From Paraburkholderia podalyriae (lineage in GTDB: Bacteria; Pseudomonadota; Gammaproteobacteria; Burkholderiales; Burkholderiaceae): DNA of 64,000 nt. Position numbers and translations under genes: made by a program. This document shows, in pieces, positions 25,501 to 34,106 of the stretch (within the stretch, counting starts at the first letter, position 1; each line of letters starts with the position of its first letter). The notes under the pieces were generated by a model. It had not been told where the DNA came from. It did not search any database and worked only from the letters and a program-made list of their open reading frames with translations. The stretch lies in assembly GCF_014397785.1 (NCBI RefSeq), contig NZ_VZQQ01000018.1, positions 1-64,000 of the forward strand. Reading direction: 5' to 3'.

Positions 25501-27168
25501 CAGCCGGCATACGGGCAACCGGCGTACGGGCAGCCGGCGTACGAACAGCAGCCCTATGGCGCACAGGACGGCTATGCGGCGACGCCGTGGCCGATGTCGC
25601 CGGCCGCACGCGAAGCGCAGGCCAACGCCGCGTCGACGCCGTCGCTGCCGTACGGATCGACACGCGCGAGCACGAAAAAGAGCACTAAGAAAAACCCGGC
25701 CAAAACCAGCCAACCCGCGCCAGTCTACGGCCAGCAGCCGCCGCCCTATCCGCAGCAGCAGGGCTATGCGCAGCCGTATCAGCCGTACTCCCCGCAGCAG
25801 CCGTATCAACAGCAGCCCTACCCGAACCAGGGCTACTACGCGCAACAGCCGTACATTCCGCAGCCGCCGGCCGGCTACGCTCAGCCGTACTACCCACCCG
25901 GCAGCAACGCGCAACACAACCCGCAATCGAACGTCGCGAACGCGCAGACGCTCGGCGTCGCCGAAGAGCTTGCGCAGGTCAATCGCGAGCAGTCGAGCAC
26001 CGTGTCGGGCGGCCTGATTTTTCGCAATCGCGTGGGCGAGGACGGCCTGTCGTCGCTGACCGACATCGAGGCGCCGATCCAGGGGCGCATCAAGGCGGGC
26101 AACGGTCACGTGGTCGTGACCGCGACCCCGGTCACGCTCGATGCAGGCACCGCTTCGAACAGCACGTCGACGCTCGCGCGCTTCGGCGCGGGGCTTTCGA
26201 CCGCGTCGTCGGAATCGGCTGCGGTTGCCGGCAACAACAACTACGGTAGCCAGACCGCGAGTGGCGTGGGCCTGTCGGTCGGCTACGACAGCCGCAGCAT
26301 CAGCGGCGATATCGGCGTGACGCCGATCGGCTTCCGCGAGACCAACATCGTCGGCGGCGCGCAATACAACGGTGGCATCACCGACAAGGTCTCGTACTCG
26401 ATCGCGGTCGCCCGCCGCGCGGTGACGGACAGCCTGCTGTCCTATGCGGGCGCGCGCGATGCGGCCTCTGGCCTCGAATGGGGCGGCGTTACGTCGAACG
26501 GCGCGCTCGCCAGCCTCACGTGGGACGACGGCACGAGCGGCCTGTACGTGAACGCGTCGTATCAGCACTACATGGGCACCAACGTGCCGAGCAACAACGC
26601 GGTCAAGGGTGGCGGCGGCGTCTACACGCGTCTGCTGAAAGACGCCGACCAGATGCTGACGGTTGGCGTGAACACGACGATCATGGGCTACAACCGCAAT
26701 CTGTCGTACTTCACGTACGGCCAAGGCGGCTACTTCAGTCCGCAACAGTACGTGATCCTGAATCTGCCGGTCGAATGGTCGGGCCGCGCGGGCCTCTTTA
26801 CGTATGACGTGAAGGGTTCGATCGGCGTGCAGCACTATCGCGAGGATGCGTCGAACTACTTCCCGCTGAGCGACGGCTCGACGCGGCAAGGCGACGCGGC
26901 GGCCGCCGCGCAAACCCTCGGCAACGGTCTGGTCGCGGTCTACCCGGGCCAGAGCAAGACCGGCGTGTCGTATTCGATCAGCGGGGTCGGCGAATATCAG
27001 CTCGCGCCGCAACTCGCGGTCGGGGCGACCGCATCGCTCGGCAACGCTTATCAATATCGCGAGTGGCTCGCGGCGGTCTACGTGCGCTACAGCTTCAACA
27101 AGCAGACCGGCTTGCAGCCGTTCCCGCCGGTGCCGGTGACGTCGCAGTATCTGTCGTTGTCCAACTGA
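22501..27168 (+). CDS. bcsC: Cellulose synthase outer-membrane subunit BcsC
   Basis: 1555 residues, longer than the roughly 1150 of E. coli. Signal peptide, then about 19 TPR-like helical repeats to near residue 830, then a 280-residue linker (about 870-1150) very rich in Pro, Gln, Tyr and Gly, and finally the BCSC_C barrel with NRVGEDGLSSLTDIEAPIQG at its entry and an aromatic, strand-rich end (AVYVRYSFNK). It exports the glucan through the outer membrane, the TPR arm contacting periplasmic partners. The extra length is mostly the low-complexity linker. Last gene of the operon, followed by a strong terminator. Confidence 0.95.
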   Translation: MRLNALAVSLRIALAVGAVFCVAAAAPDALAQATKDPLSVLIDQGKYWQSHQRGDLAEQAWQKVLSIDPKQPDALFGMGMVLADRKDGASAQQYLARLKAAAPNYPNLDELGRRLGQSSPRDQTINDARRLAQAGQSASAVQEYQRALTGKPATPELQLEYYQALSATPQGWDEARRGLEQLAHDNPNDPRYALASAQHLTYRDVTRRDGIARLQKLAGDSSVGAAAKKSWRQALLWLDARPSDAALYESYFQTTGDDAAVKARFESMVQQDSAARDRAQQNAAADARGRVIADGFAALDRGDIVTARARFSSVLANSPNDSDALGGMGIAALKQEHFAEARTYLDRASRGSNPARWKTALDSATYWTYTSDAIGARSNGEFAKAKSLFERAIALNPSDVTAQVLLGEMLLANGDPAGAEQAYRMALRRQADNPDAIRGLVGALAAQGRADEALQFANQLNAEQRAKVGGIDRLRGDAQAAQARAAEARGDLGTARSLFEDALLNKPDDPWLRLDLARIYVRQGALANARSMMDGLLASHPDMTDALYASALLSAETQDWSTGLAQLDRVAPAQRTDAMTALQHRLWVHQQADLATRMAKNGQTQQAIAALRAAEQVAGNNPELIGVIAGAYQQAGDPTRALGLVRGAMSAAPGNPDLLLQYAGILSAANQQAELGTVMRQLQGMQLTPQQRADFNDLNLGIVIRQADAVRQRGDLASAYDVIAPWLAAMPDNPDLQAALGRLYASAGDDRSALTSYRVALQRRPDDRNLLQAAISAAAGAKQYSYAETLATQALALAPNDPGVLATVGRMYRAEGKLSLASTYLQRSLVAANTPLAANAPRNAGTNVPRGWETAMSQIGATPLPGTNPFEGKTAIVRSGDADNAARPALPFLNTQSSSTTQTVPNYPPPPQPAPYVAPYVAPSSAPAAQPAPVAAPYGAPRSAAGLGGYGQESYGSSQSGAPLQPYPGQGQAPVQPMPQQQYNAGYAQPQPYGQQPAYGQPAYGQPAYGQPAYEQQPYGAQDGYAATPWPMSPAAREAQANAASTPSLPYGSTRASTKKSTKKNPAKTSQPAPVYGQQPPPYPQQQGYAQPYQPYSPQQPYQQQPYPNQGYYAQQPYIPQPPAGYAQPYYPPGSNAQHNPQSNVANAQTLGVAEELAQVNREQSSTVSGGLIFRNRVGEDGLSSLTDIEAPIQGRIKAGNGHVVVTATPVTLDAGTASNSTSTLARFGAGLSTASSESAAVAGNNNYGSQTASGVGLSVGYDSRSISGDIGVTPIGFRETNIVGGAQYNGGITDKVSYSIAVARRAVTDSLLSYAGARDAASGLEWGGVTSNGALASLTWDDGTSGLYVNASYQHYMGTNVPSNNAVKGGGGVYTRLLKDADQMLTVGVNTTIMGYNRNLSYFTYGQGGYFSPQQYVILNLPVEWSGRAGLFTYDVKGSIGVQHYREDASNYFPLSDGSTRQGDAAAAAQTLGNGLVAVYPGQSKTGVSYSISGVGEYQLAPQLAVGATASLGNAYQYREWLAAVYVRYSFNKQTGLQPFPPVPVTSQYLSLSN
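25483..25545 (+). repeat. 15-bp tandem repeat in bcsC (QPAYG units)
   Basis: Four successive near-identical units of CAGCCGGCATACGGG, the first with one extra CAA codon, encode QPAYG/QPAYE. They lie inside the Pro/Gln/Tyr-rich linker between the TPR arm and the barrel. Confidence 0.9.
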
Positions 27169-27514
27169 CGGATGCGCTCAATGGGTCAGCCCGAGGCTTG
27201 CGCTTCAGAAGCCGCAAGCCTCGGGCTTTCGCGTTCCTCACTTCGGAAATGCGGGCGCTTCTTCCGCTTTCGCCGCGCAGCAAACGCGCGTCGCGGTAAA
27301 TGTTGCGCTTGCATTCAAGCACTTCGCAAACCGGTCCGTTTTCGGACAGGCTTATTGGCCAATCCCCGTCCCGAATAGCCCCTACGAGGGATCAACGAGA
27401 CAACGTTGTGCCCTACAATAATTGCAGTTTCGCAAGGCCGCGCGACGCGCGCGAAGCCCTCGAAACCCGGTCAAGAGCCAACCACTTTCGACGTAATTTC
27501 AGGTGGAGCGCGGC
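27169..27514. other. Spacer between bcsC terminator and hybrid kinase
   Basis: Holds the bcsC terminator at its start and then about 280 bases without a protein-like frame. A TACAAT box at 27414-27419 is a possible -10 element for the kinase gene, and AGGTGGAG at 27501-27508 is its ribosome binding site. Confidence 0.45.
27189..27230 (+). terminator. Strong terminator of the cellulose operon
   Basis: Perfect 14-bp arms (27189-27202 and 27213-27226) with a 10-base loop, followed by TTTC. It starts 21 bases after the bcsC stop codon. Confidence 0.9.
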
Positions 27515-30187
27515 ATGCCCTTTCCGGCACAAGACTACGGCTGCGCCGGCTGGCGCGGCGAGATGGCGCGACGCATCAGCGAATTCGACTGGCGCGCGAC
27601 CAGCCTCGGCCCGATTGAAAACTGGCAGCGCAGTCTGACCTCGACGGTCCAGTTGATGCTCGCCTCGCCGGTGCCGCTCGTCCTGTTGTGGGGCGAGCCC
27701 GGCTACATGATCTACAACGACGCGTATGCGGTTTTCGCGGGCGGCCGGCATCCGTATCTGCTCGGCCGTCCGGTCGAAGACGGCTGGCCCGAAGTCGCCG
27801 ATTTCAACCATCAGGTCATGGTCACCTGCCTCGCGGGCGGCACGCTGTCGTATCGCGACAAGGCGCTGATGCTGCTGCGCGACGGCAAGCCGGAAGACGT
27901 GTGGATGGATCTGTACTACAGCCCGGTCGCGGGCGACAGCGGCGCGCCGGCCGGCGTGCTCGCGATGGTTGTCGAGACCACCGGGCGCGTGCTGACCGAG
28001 CGCCTGCGCCAGCAAGCCGAAGCCGAGCTGCACGAGACCAACCAACGCTTGCAGCTCGCGCTGAACACTGGCGCCGTGCTCGGCACCTGGGTGCTCGATC
28101 TGCGCACGGGCGAGGTCAGCGGCGACGAACGGTTCGCGCGCACCTTCCTGGTTGCGCGCGACAAAGCGTCGAAGGGCGTCGCGCGCGATGCCGCGACGCA
28201 GATGATCCATCCCGACGACCAGGCGCTCAACGACCGCCTGACTGCCGAAGCAATCCGCAGCGGCGAGCCGTATCGCGCGGAGTATCGAATCCGGCGGCCG
28301 GACGGCAGCTATATGTGGGTGCAGGCGAACGGCCGCTGCCAGTTCGACGAACACGGTGAGCCGACACGCTTTCCGTGCGTGCTGATCGATATTCACGAGC
28401 GCAAGATCGCCGAACAGCAACTTCTTCAGCTAACCGAAACACTTGAACAGCGCGTCGCCGATTCGATCGCGGCGCGTGCGCTCGCGGAGGAACAACTGCG
28501 CCAGGCGCAGAAGATGGAAGCGATCGGCAGCCTGACGGGCGGCGTCGCGCACGACTTCAACAACGTGCTGCAGGTGATCAACGGCAATCTGCAGATGCTC
28601 GCCGCCGACGCCGCCGCCGACCCAGTCACGCGGCGGCGTCTATCCGCCGCGACCGATGCGGTCAAACGCGGCGCGAAGCTCGCCGCTCATCTGCTCGCGT
28701 TCGCGCGGCGTCAGCCGCTGTCGCCGACGGTGCTGAATCCGCGCCGCCTGCTGACCGGCATGAGCGAGATGCTGCACCGCGCGCTCGGCGAAACGGTGCG
28801 GATCGACACGGTGCTCAGCGACGACTTGTGGAACGTGCAGGTCGACCGCAATCAGCTCGAAAACGCGCTGCTCAATCTCGCGATCAATGCGCGCGACGCG
28901 ATGCGCGCCGACGGCGTGCTCACCGTGCGCGCGACCAACCGCCTGCTCGACGCCGCTTTCTGCCGGGACAAGCCGGAGCTGTCACCGGGCGCATACGTGG
29001 AGTTTTCGGTTACCGACACCGGTTCGGGCATGCCGCCCGACGTGCTGCAACGCGTGTTCGAGCCGTTCTTCACGACCAAGCCCGACGGCCACGGCACCGG
29101 CCTTGGCCTCTCCATGGTGTTCGGCTTCGCGCGGCAAAGCGGCGGGCATGTGTCGATAGAAAGCGAAGTGGGACACGGCACCGCGGTGTCGCTGTTCTTT
29201 CCGCGCTGCTGCGAGGCGGAGACGCCGGAGACCGTCGACGGCACCGCGGCGTCGGTGGGCGGCGGCGAGACGATACTCGTCGTCGAGGACGATGCCGACG
29301 TGCGGCTGACCGCGGTCGAAATGCTCGCGCAGCTCGGCTACAAGGTGCTGACCGCGTCGAACGGCGACGCGGCGCTCGAGTTCATCGACAGCGACGTACC
29401 GATCGATCTGCTGTTCACCGACGTCGTGATGCCCGGCAAGCTGAAGAGCGTCGAACTCGCGCAACGCGCGGCCGCGCGCACGCCGCCGCTGCCTACGCTG
29501 TTCACATCGGGCTATACACGCGACGAAATCGTCCACCACGGCAAGCTCGACACGGGTATCACACTACTGTCGAAGCCCTACCGGCGCGACGAGCTTGCCC
29601 GTATGGTGCGCAACGTTCTGCGCGCGGGCGCCGCGCGCGCGGACCATGCGGCCGGGATGCGCGAAGCGGGTATCGCCGCGTGCGTGCCGCCCGCCGCGTA
29701 CGACAGCGCGAACACGCATGGCGCTACGAACCCGAAGGCGCCGCGGCAAGCGTTGAGAAAAGAGCCGAAGAACAAGCCGCAAAAGCAGAGCCAGCCGCGC
29801 GTGGCCCGCGCAGCCGCGCGCGTGCTGTTCGTCGAGGACGACACCGAATCGCGCGAGGCGCTCGGCGAACTGCTCGGCGCGCTAGGCCTCGCGTGCACCG
29901 CCGTCGCGAGCGCGGAAACAGCGCTGCCGCTCGCGAACACCGAACACTACGACGTGCTGTTGACGGACCTCACGCTGCCCGGCATGTCTGGCGACGAACT
30001 CGCCCGCGCGGTACGGCGCGTCCAGCCGGAAATACGCGTGCTGCTGGTGTCGGGCTACGGTCGCAGCGCGGAGATCGGGGCGCCGATCCCGGGTGCGCGG
30101 CTACTCGGCAAGCCACTCGATATCGCCCAGCTACGACTCGAGCTCGCGCAATGGCTCGACCATACGGAGGCGGCGGCGTCGTCGTAA
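27515..30187 (+). CDS. Hybrid sensor histidine kinase with two receiver domains
   Basis: 890 residues from the ATG at 27515, chosen because AGGTGGAG lies 6-13 bases upstream; a GTG at 27503 overlaps that site. No membrane helix. Two PAS-like regions come first (PVPLVLLWGEPGYMIYNDAY; then YRAEYRIRRPDGSYMWVQA), a short coiled coil, HisKA with GGVAHDFNNVLQVINGN (His near 345), an ATPase domain with DTGSGMPPDV and GTGLGLSMVFGFA, REC1 (Asp near 635, TDVVMPG) and, after a Lys/Gln-rich linker, REC2 (Asp near 818, TDLTLPG). The cytoplasmic layout suggests a soluble or redox/light-type signal. No partner regulator is adjacent. Confidence 0.93.
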   Translation: MPFPAQDYGCAGWRGEMARRISEFDWRATSLGPIENWQRSLTSTVQLMLASPVPLVLLWGEPGYMIYNDAYAVFAGGRHPYLLGRPVEDGWPEVADFNHQVMVTCLAGGTLSYRDKALMLLRDGKPEDVWMDLYYSPVAGDSGAPAGVLAMVVETTGRVLTERLRQQAEAELHETNQRLQLALNTGAVLGTWVLDLRTGEVSGDERFARTFLVARDKASKGVARDAATQMIHPDDQALNDRLTAEAIRSGEPYRAEYRIRRPDGSYMWVQANGRCQFDEHGEPTRFPCVLIDIHERKIAEQQLLQLTETLEQRVADSIAARALAEEQLRQAQKMEAIGSLTGGVAHDFNNVLQVINGNLQMLAADAAADPVTRRRLSAATDAVKRGAKLAAHLLAFARRQPLSPTVLNPRRLLTGMSEMLHRALGETVRIDTVLSDDLWNVQVDRNQLENALLNLAINARDAMRADGVLTVRATNRLLDAAFCRDKPELSPGAYVEFSVTDTGSGMPPDVLQRVFEPFFTTKPDGHGTGLGLSMVFGFARQSGGHVSIESEVGHGTAVSLFFPRCCEAETPETVDGTAASVGGGETILVVEDDADVRLTAVEMLAQLGYKVLTASNGDAALEFIDSDVPIDLLFTDVVMPGKLKSVELAQRAAARTPPLPTLFTSGYTRDEIVHHGKLDTGITLLSKPYRRDELARMVRNVLRAGAARADHAAGMREAGIAACVPPAAYDSANTHGATNPKAPRQALRKEPKNKPQKQSQPRVARAAARVLFVEDDTESREALGELLGALGLACTAVASAETALPLANTEHYDVLLTDLTLPGMSGDELARAVRRVQPEIRVLLVSGYGRSAEIGAPIPGARLLGKPLDIAQLRLELAQWLDHTEAAASS

Positions 30188-30432
30188 CCCCGAGCGCGTA
30201 TCGCCTGAGCGCTGGCATGCTTGCTTCGGCGGCGTCTTGCGCGAACTCGGCGCCCCCGGCGGAGCCAAAAGCCGAGGCCCGAAATCGCGACCTGGAATGG
30301 CTTATATTGTTGGTAAGGATGAGTACCCGCAACGGCGCGGCTCGATCCGCATGAGCCGCGCGCGGGTATGATGCCGAGCGCGGCGCCCACCGCGATCGCT
30401 TCCGGTGCCGCATTTTTGCCACGAGAACCATC

Positions 30433-30699
30433 ATGCCTGCCCAACACGACGAAGTCCCCGGCGCTCACGACACGAAGCACAAGGCGAAGCGCAAAACGCT
30501 GTCGCTGTCCGTGCGCAATCTGCTGATGGTCGCCATTGGCGTGGCGATGTTCTCGATCGTGGCGGGCGTCGTGCTGTACAACCCGATCATGTACGGCGAC
30601 GAGATCCCGAACTTCGGCATCATCCTGATGCTGACGGTGCCGGTGATCGCTGGCGTCGCGTTTCGCGTCGGGCTCGACGCGTGGCTCGATCGGGAGTGA
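30433..30699 (+). CDS. Small two-helix membrane protein, function unknown
   Basis: 88 residues: a charged His/Lys-rich N-terminus (DTKHKAKRKTLSLSVRN), one hydrophobic helix (LLMVAIGVAMFSIVAGVVLY), a short loop, and a second helix (FGIILMLTVPVIAGVAF), ending LDAWLDRE. No domain recognised. It sits alone between the hybrid kinase and the converging sensor kinase, close to the latter (43 bases apart, opposite strands). Composition is protein-like, so it is probably real. Confidence 0.7.
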   Translation: MPAQHDEVPGAHDTKHKAKRKTLSLSVRNLLMVAIGVAMFSIVAGVVLYNPIMYGDEIPNFGIILMLTVPVIAGVAFRVGLDAWLDRE

Positions 30700-30742
30700 G
30701 CGGCAACACGCCACGCCGCCGCGCCGCCACGCCGTTTTGCGC

Positions 30743-32116
30743 TTACGCCGCCTTGGCCGGCAAGACGACCCACACTTCGAGGCCGCCGCCGTCGCGCGCA
30801 TGAAACTGCAGGCCGCCGCCGTGCAGCCGCGCGATCCGCTCGACGATCGACAGCCCCAGCCCCGTGCCGCCCCCGTGCGCACGCGCATTGCCGCCGCGCT
30901 GGAACGGCGCCTTCAGCTTTTCCAACTCCTGCGCGGTCAAAGCTTTGCCGCGATCGCCGACCGCGACCGTGACCGCGTCTTGCGTCGCCCACGTGCGCAC
31001 CGCAAGCCCGCTGCCGCCATAGACGATCGCGTTCTGCATCAGGTTCATCAGGAGCCGCATCATGCTGATCGGCCGATATCGAACGGCCGGCAAGCTGGCC
31101 AGCGACAGTTCGAACTCGTGCCCGAGCCCCGCGAAGTCGCCGGCGAGCCGTTCGATCAGCGCGTTCAGATCACCCGGCTGGGCTTCCTCGCGCTCGCCGC
31201 TACCCGCGTAATCCATGAACTGCTGCAGGATCGTCTCGATCTGATCCAGATACGATTCGGCGGCGATCACGAAGCTGCTGTCGGCCCCCTGCGGCATCGC
31301 CATGGCCATCGACAGGCGCAGCTTCGTCAACGGCGTGCGGATGTCGTGCGAGATGCCCGCGAGCATCAGCGCGCGCGTCGATTCGGCGTCCTGTAACGCA
31401 CGCGTCATCTGATTGAAAGCACTGCCCACGGCGGCGATTTCGGCGGGGCCGTCGGTCGGCAATGGCGAGGGCAAGTCGCCGGCGCTGACGCGGCGGGCAG
31501 CTTGCGTGAGCTCGTGCAACGGTTCGTTCAGATGCAGCTGGATCGCGTAGCCGGCGAGCGCGGCGAGCACGCCGAGACCCAACGATAGAAAGATCGCCGC
31601 TTCGAGACCGCTGCCCTGCGCGTCCTCGGGCATCGGCAGCGCGATCCAGTATGGCGCGCTCGCTGCGGTACCCGCGGTGTTGCCGGAGCCGGCAGCCGGC
31701 GCATGCATGCGAATCCACAGCCGCTGCGCACCCTCGGTCTGCCACCGCACGGGCATATCGGCAGGCAGGTGCTTCTGCAGGCTGTCGAGAAAGACGCCGC
31801 GCTGATAGGTGCGATACGCGCGCCACACATCGTACGTCGGCGTGTCGGTCGCTTCGGGCGGCAACTGCTCGCGCGCGTCGAGACGCGCGCTCAGCGCCGT
31901 GCGCGAGGCGGGCGGCGTCGCCGCCAGCAGGTTGTCGAGCGTGATCACGTAGGTCGCGAACACGGCCGCCGCGCGCTCGACGCGCGGCCGCTGCACGTAA
32001 TGCAGCAGCACGACGATCGAGCAGATCTGGCTCAGCATCACGAGCGCGATCAACAGCGCGATGTTGCGCGCGAGCAGCGTGCGCGGCAGCAGCGTGCGCG
32101 ACAGCGAGCGCATCAT
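30743..32116 (-). CDS. Sensor histidine kinase, EnvZ/RstB-like
   Basis: 457 residues. One membrane helix near residues 17-40, a periplasmic domain of about 130 residues, a second helix near 175-195, a HAMP segment (LHELTQAARRVSAGDLPSPL), HisKA with GISHDIRTPLTKLRLSM (His near 255), and the ATPase domain with NLMQNAIVYGG, a degenerate G1 box (VGDRGKALT, lacking the usual DxGxG) and GGTGLGLSIVERIA. Its start overlaps the stop of the preceding response regulator by four bases, so the pair is coupled. Signal unknown. Confidence 0.93.
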   Translation of the reverse strand: MMRSLSRTLLPRTLLARNIALLIALVMLSQICSIVVLLHYVQRPRVERAAAVFATYVITLDNLLAATPPASRTALSARLDAREQLPPEATDTPTYDVWRAYRTYQRGVFLDSLQKHLPADMPVRWQTEGAQRLWIRMHAPAAGSGNTAGTAASAPYWIALPMPEDAQGSGLEAAIFLSLGLGVLAALAGYAIQLHLNEPLHELTQAARRVSAGDLPSPLPTDGPAEIAAVGSAFNQMTRALQDAESTRALMLAGISHDIRTPLTKLRLSMAMAMPQGADSSFVIAAESYLDQIETILQQFMDYAGSGEREEAQPGDLNALIERLAGDFAGLGHEFELSLASLPAVRYRPISMMRLLMNLMQNAIVYGGSGLAVRTWATQDAVTVAVGDRGKALTAQELEKLKAPFQRGGNARAHGGGTGLGLSIVERIARLHGGGLQFHARDGGGLEVWVVLPAKAA

Positions 32117-32826
32117 GATTCGACGTCGGCGACGAGCATATAGCCGACACCCCAGACGGTACGAATGAAACGCGGCTTCGACGGATCGTCCTCGACGATC
32201 TGCCTCAAGCGCAGCACCTGCACGTCGATGCTGCGATCGAGCGCTTCATGGTCGCGCCCTCGCGCTCGCGCGATCAGGTTGTCGCGGCTTACCGCGCGAT
32301 TCGGCGACGACGCGAGCGCAACCAGCAACAGCATCTGCGCGGAATGAATCTCGAGCGGCTCGCCCGCGCGTGATAGCTGCTGCTTGCCGACATCGAGCGT
32401 GAAATCGCCGAAACGCACGCGCTGCGAAGTCACCGTGACATCGCCCGCGGCCATCTTCTGGCGGCGCAGCAGCGCGTTGATTCGCGCAACCAGCTCGCGC
32501 GGCAGAAACGGCTTCGCGAGGTAGTCGTCGGCGCCGGTTTCGAGGCCCGTCACGCGATCGAGCGGATCACCCTTCGCGGTCAGCATCAGGATCGGCAAGG
32601 TCTGCCCTTGCGCGCGCAGCTTCGCGCAGATCTCGAGGCCGTCCTCCTCGCCGATCATCAGATCGAGTATCAGCAGATCGAACGGCTCGCGCTCCAGATA
32701 GCGATTCAGACGCTTGCCGTCCTCGGCCGCGCGCACGTCGAAGCCGTGACCGCGCAGAAAGCGCAGCAGCATGTTGCGCAACTCGGCTTCGTCGTCGAGC
32801 ACGATGATCCTGGCGGGGCGTTCCAT
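32113..32826 (-). CDS. OmpR-family response regulator
   Basis: 237 residues. Receiver: IIVLDDEAELRNMLLRFL, phosphoacceptor Asp in LLILDLMIGEEDG, Thr/Ser position in LMLTAKG and Lys in YLAKPF. The C-terminal winged helix has FTLDVGKQQLSRAGEPLEIH and the recognition region starting RDNLIARARGRDHEALDRSI, ending TVWGVGYMLV. Coupled to the downstream kinase by an ATGA-type overlap. It begins 27 bases after the EF-hand-like gene on the same strand, so all three probably share an mRNA. Confidence 0.95.
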   Translation of the reverse strand: MERPARIIVLDDEAELRNMLLRFLRGHGFDVRAAEDGKRLNRYLEREPFDLLILDLMIGEEDGLEICAKLRAQGQTLPILMLTAKGDPLDRVTGLETGADDYLAKPFLPRELVARINALLRRQKMAAGDVTVTSQRVRFGDFTLDVGKQQLSRAGEPLEIHSAQMLLLVALASSPNRAVSRDNLIARARGRDHEALDRSIDVQVLRLRQIVEDDPSKPRFIRTVWGVGYMLVADVES

Positions 32827-32853
32827 CCGAAAGCTCCTCGATATCCGCGCCGC

Positions 32854-33147
32854 TCAGTGGGCGGACCCGCGTTCCTGCATGAATGCCTCGATCTGCGGCA
32901 GCGTGATGTAGCCGGCCTTCTGCGTGTCGATCTCGTCAAAATGACGCGCGAGCATCGGCATGCCGGACGCCGCCTGGTCGCGGGTGAGCTTGCCGTCGTG
33001 CGTGGTGTTCGCGTTTGAAAAGCGCGTTTGCAACTGCTGCTCGATGCGCTCCATCCGCTGCTGGCTGATACCTTGCGGCGCGGCCGCCTGGGCGAACGTG
33101 ACGGTAGACGCGCAGCACAGCAGCACGGTGGCGAGCAACTTCTTCAT
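32854..33147 (-). CDS. Secreted EF-hand-like protein
   Basis: 97 residues from the ATG at 33147 (an upstream TTG/ATG would add eight). Signal peptide KKLLATVLLCCASTVTFAQA. Two degenerate EF-hand loops follow: NTTHDGKLTRDQ and DTQKAGYITLPQ. In both, several of the calcium-ligand positions are not acidic and position 12 is Gln, so calcium binding would be weak or absent. Periplasmic. It sits just before an OmpR/EnvZ pair on the same strand, as EF-hand proteins often do near envelope sensors. Confidence 0.8.
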   Translation of the reverse strand: MKKLLATVLLCCASTVTFAQAAAPQGISQQRMERIEQQLQTRFSNANTTHDGKLTRDQAASGMPMLARHFDEIDTQKAGYITLPQIEAFMQERGSAH

Positions 33148-33395
33148 GACTGACTCCTTCGGTTGAATCATCGAGCGTCGCCTGCCTGAGTGCCGCGATC
33201 CGTTTCGATGACAGGCCGAATTCTTGGCCAGACGGCGCGCGATCGCAATTCAACAATCATGTCGAATCATGTCACGGCGCCGGGTGCTGCTGCAGCGTGA
33301 CACCGAATGAAATCAGTTTGCGGTTCCGTTTTGCGGACCTGCTGCTTATCGTTCCGTCTGCCGTCCGTCGGCATTCCACGTATCAGGAGTCCCAA

Positions 33396-33617
33396 ATGAC
33401 CATCCGTCTCGCCTGCGCCTCGACTTTCACCGCTATCGGTCTTGCCTGTTCTTCCGCCGCCTACTCGAGAGTCGTCGTGTATCTGCCGACCACCGTGATC
33501 TACGCGCCGCCGCCACGGCCGGTCCACTACCCGGTGCCGATCAATCCGATGTATGTGTCGGCACCGCCAACCGCCATTCCAGTGGCCGCCGCGACCATCG
33601 TCGCCGCGCGGCGTTGA
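33396..33617 (+). CDS. Small secreted Pro-rich protein, function unknown
   Basis: 73 residues from the ATG at 33396 (CAGGAG lies just upstream); a longer frame upstream has non-protein-like sequence. Signal peptide (IRLACASTFTAIGLACSSAAYS), then a Pro/Val/Tyr-rich segment (VVVYLPTTVIYAPPPRPVHY, then PVPINPMYVSAPP). No domain recognised. A hairpin terminator follows three bases after the stop. Likely real because of the signal peptide, ribosome binding site and terminator together. Confidence 0.65.
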   Translation: MTIRLACASTFTAIGLACSSAAYSRVVVYLPTTVIYAPPPRPVHYPVPINPMYVSAPPTAIPVAAATIVAARR

Positions 33618-33619
33618 CT

Positions 33620-33642
33620 GCGCGGCACGCGGGGTGCCGCGC
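33620..33642 (+). terminator. Hairpin after the small secreted protein
   Basis: Perfect 9-bp arms GCGCGGCAC / GTGCCGCGC with a 5-base loop, beginning directly after the stop codon. Only a short AT-rich stretch follows rather than a T-run. Confidence 0.6.
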
Positions 33643-33824
33643 GTAAATCTTGCGGGGATTTTGCCGCTTCTTGCCATCGCGCACCGCGTCTCGCCCGCGC
33701 ACGATGTAACGCTTTGCACCGTCAAGGCTGATATTGACTATATATAGGCGGGATGGAACGAAGCTTGCTGCCGTTTTTTTAGGTTCGCGCGCCCATTTCC
33801 ACCCTTCTTTTCCCGGACTGTGCA

Positions 33825-34106
33825 ATGAGTTACCAACATATCGACCAGGAAATTGCCCACCTCGAGGTCGTTTTCAACGCACTTTCAGCGCGCGACCGTT
33901 TTCCGCTGTCGTACTGGCATCGTCGGCTGCATGCGCTGAACCGTTTGTCGATGGTGCCCGCGCAACGCGAGCGCATCGCGCTGCTCGAAGCGAGGCTGCG
34001 CTCGGTCGGCGCGCGACTGGACCCGCTCACCGGCGCGACGCGCGTCGGCTCTTCCGGCACGCCCGCGCGGATGACATATGGGCCAGGCGCCCGTTCAGCC
34101 AGTTAG
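33825..34106 (+). CDS. Hypothetical small cytoplasmic protein
   Basis: 93 residues, soluble and helical: HIDQEIAHLEVVFNALSARD, FPLSYWHRRLHALNRLS, RERIALLEARLRSVGARLD. The N-terminal 70 residues look like a compact helical bundle; the tail is low complexity. No domain recognised. An AT-rich promoter-like region (TTGACTATATATAGG around 33733-33747) lies upstream. Its 3' end overlaps the converging ArsB-like gene by 12 bases. Confidence 0.65.
   Translation: MSYQHIDQEIAHLEVVFNALSARDRFPLSYWHRRLHALNRLSMVPAQRERIALLEARLRSVGARLDPLTGATRVGSSGTPARMTYGPGARSAS

Noticed and set aside
24973..27054. A 693-residue frame opposite bcsC.
   Set aside because: Arg/Val/Leu low-complexity antisense of the repeat-rich linker and barrel.
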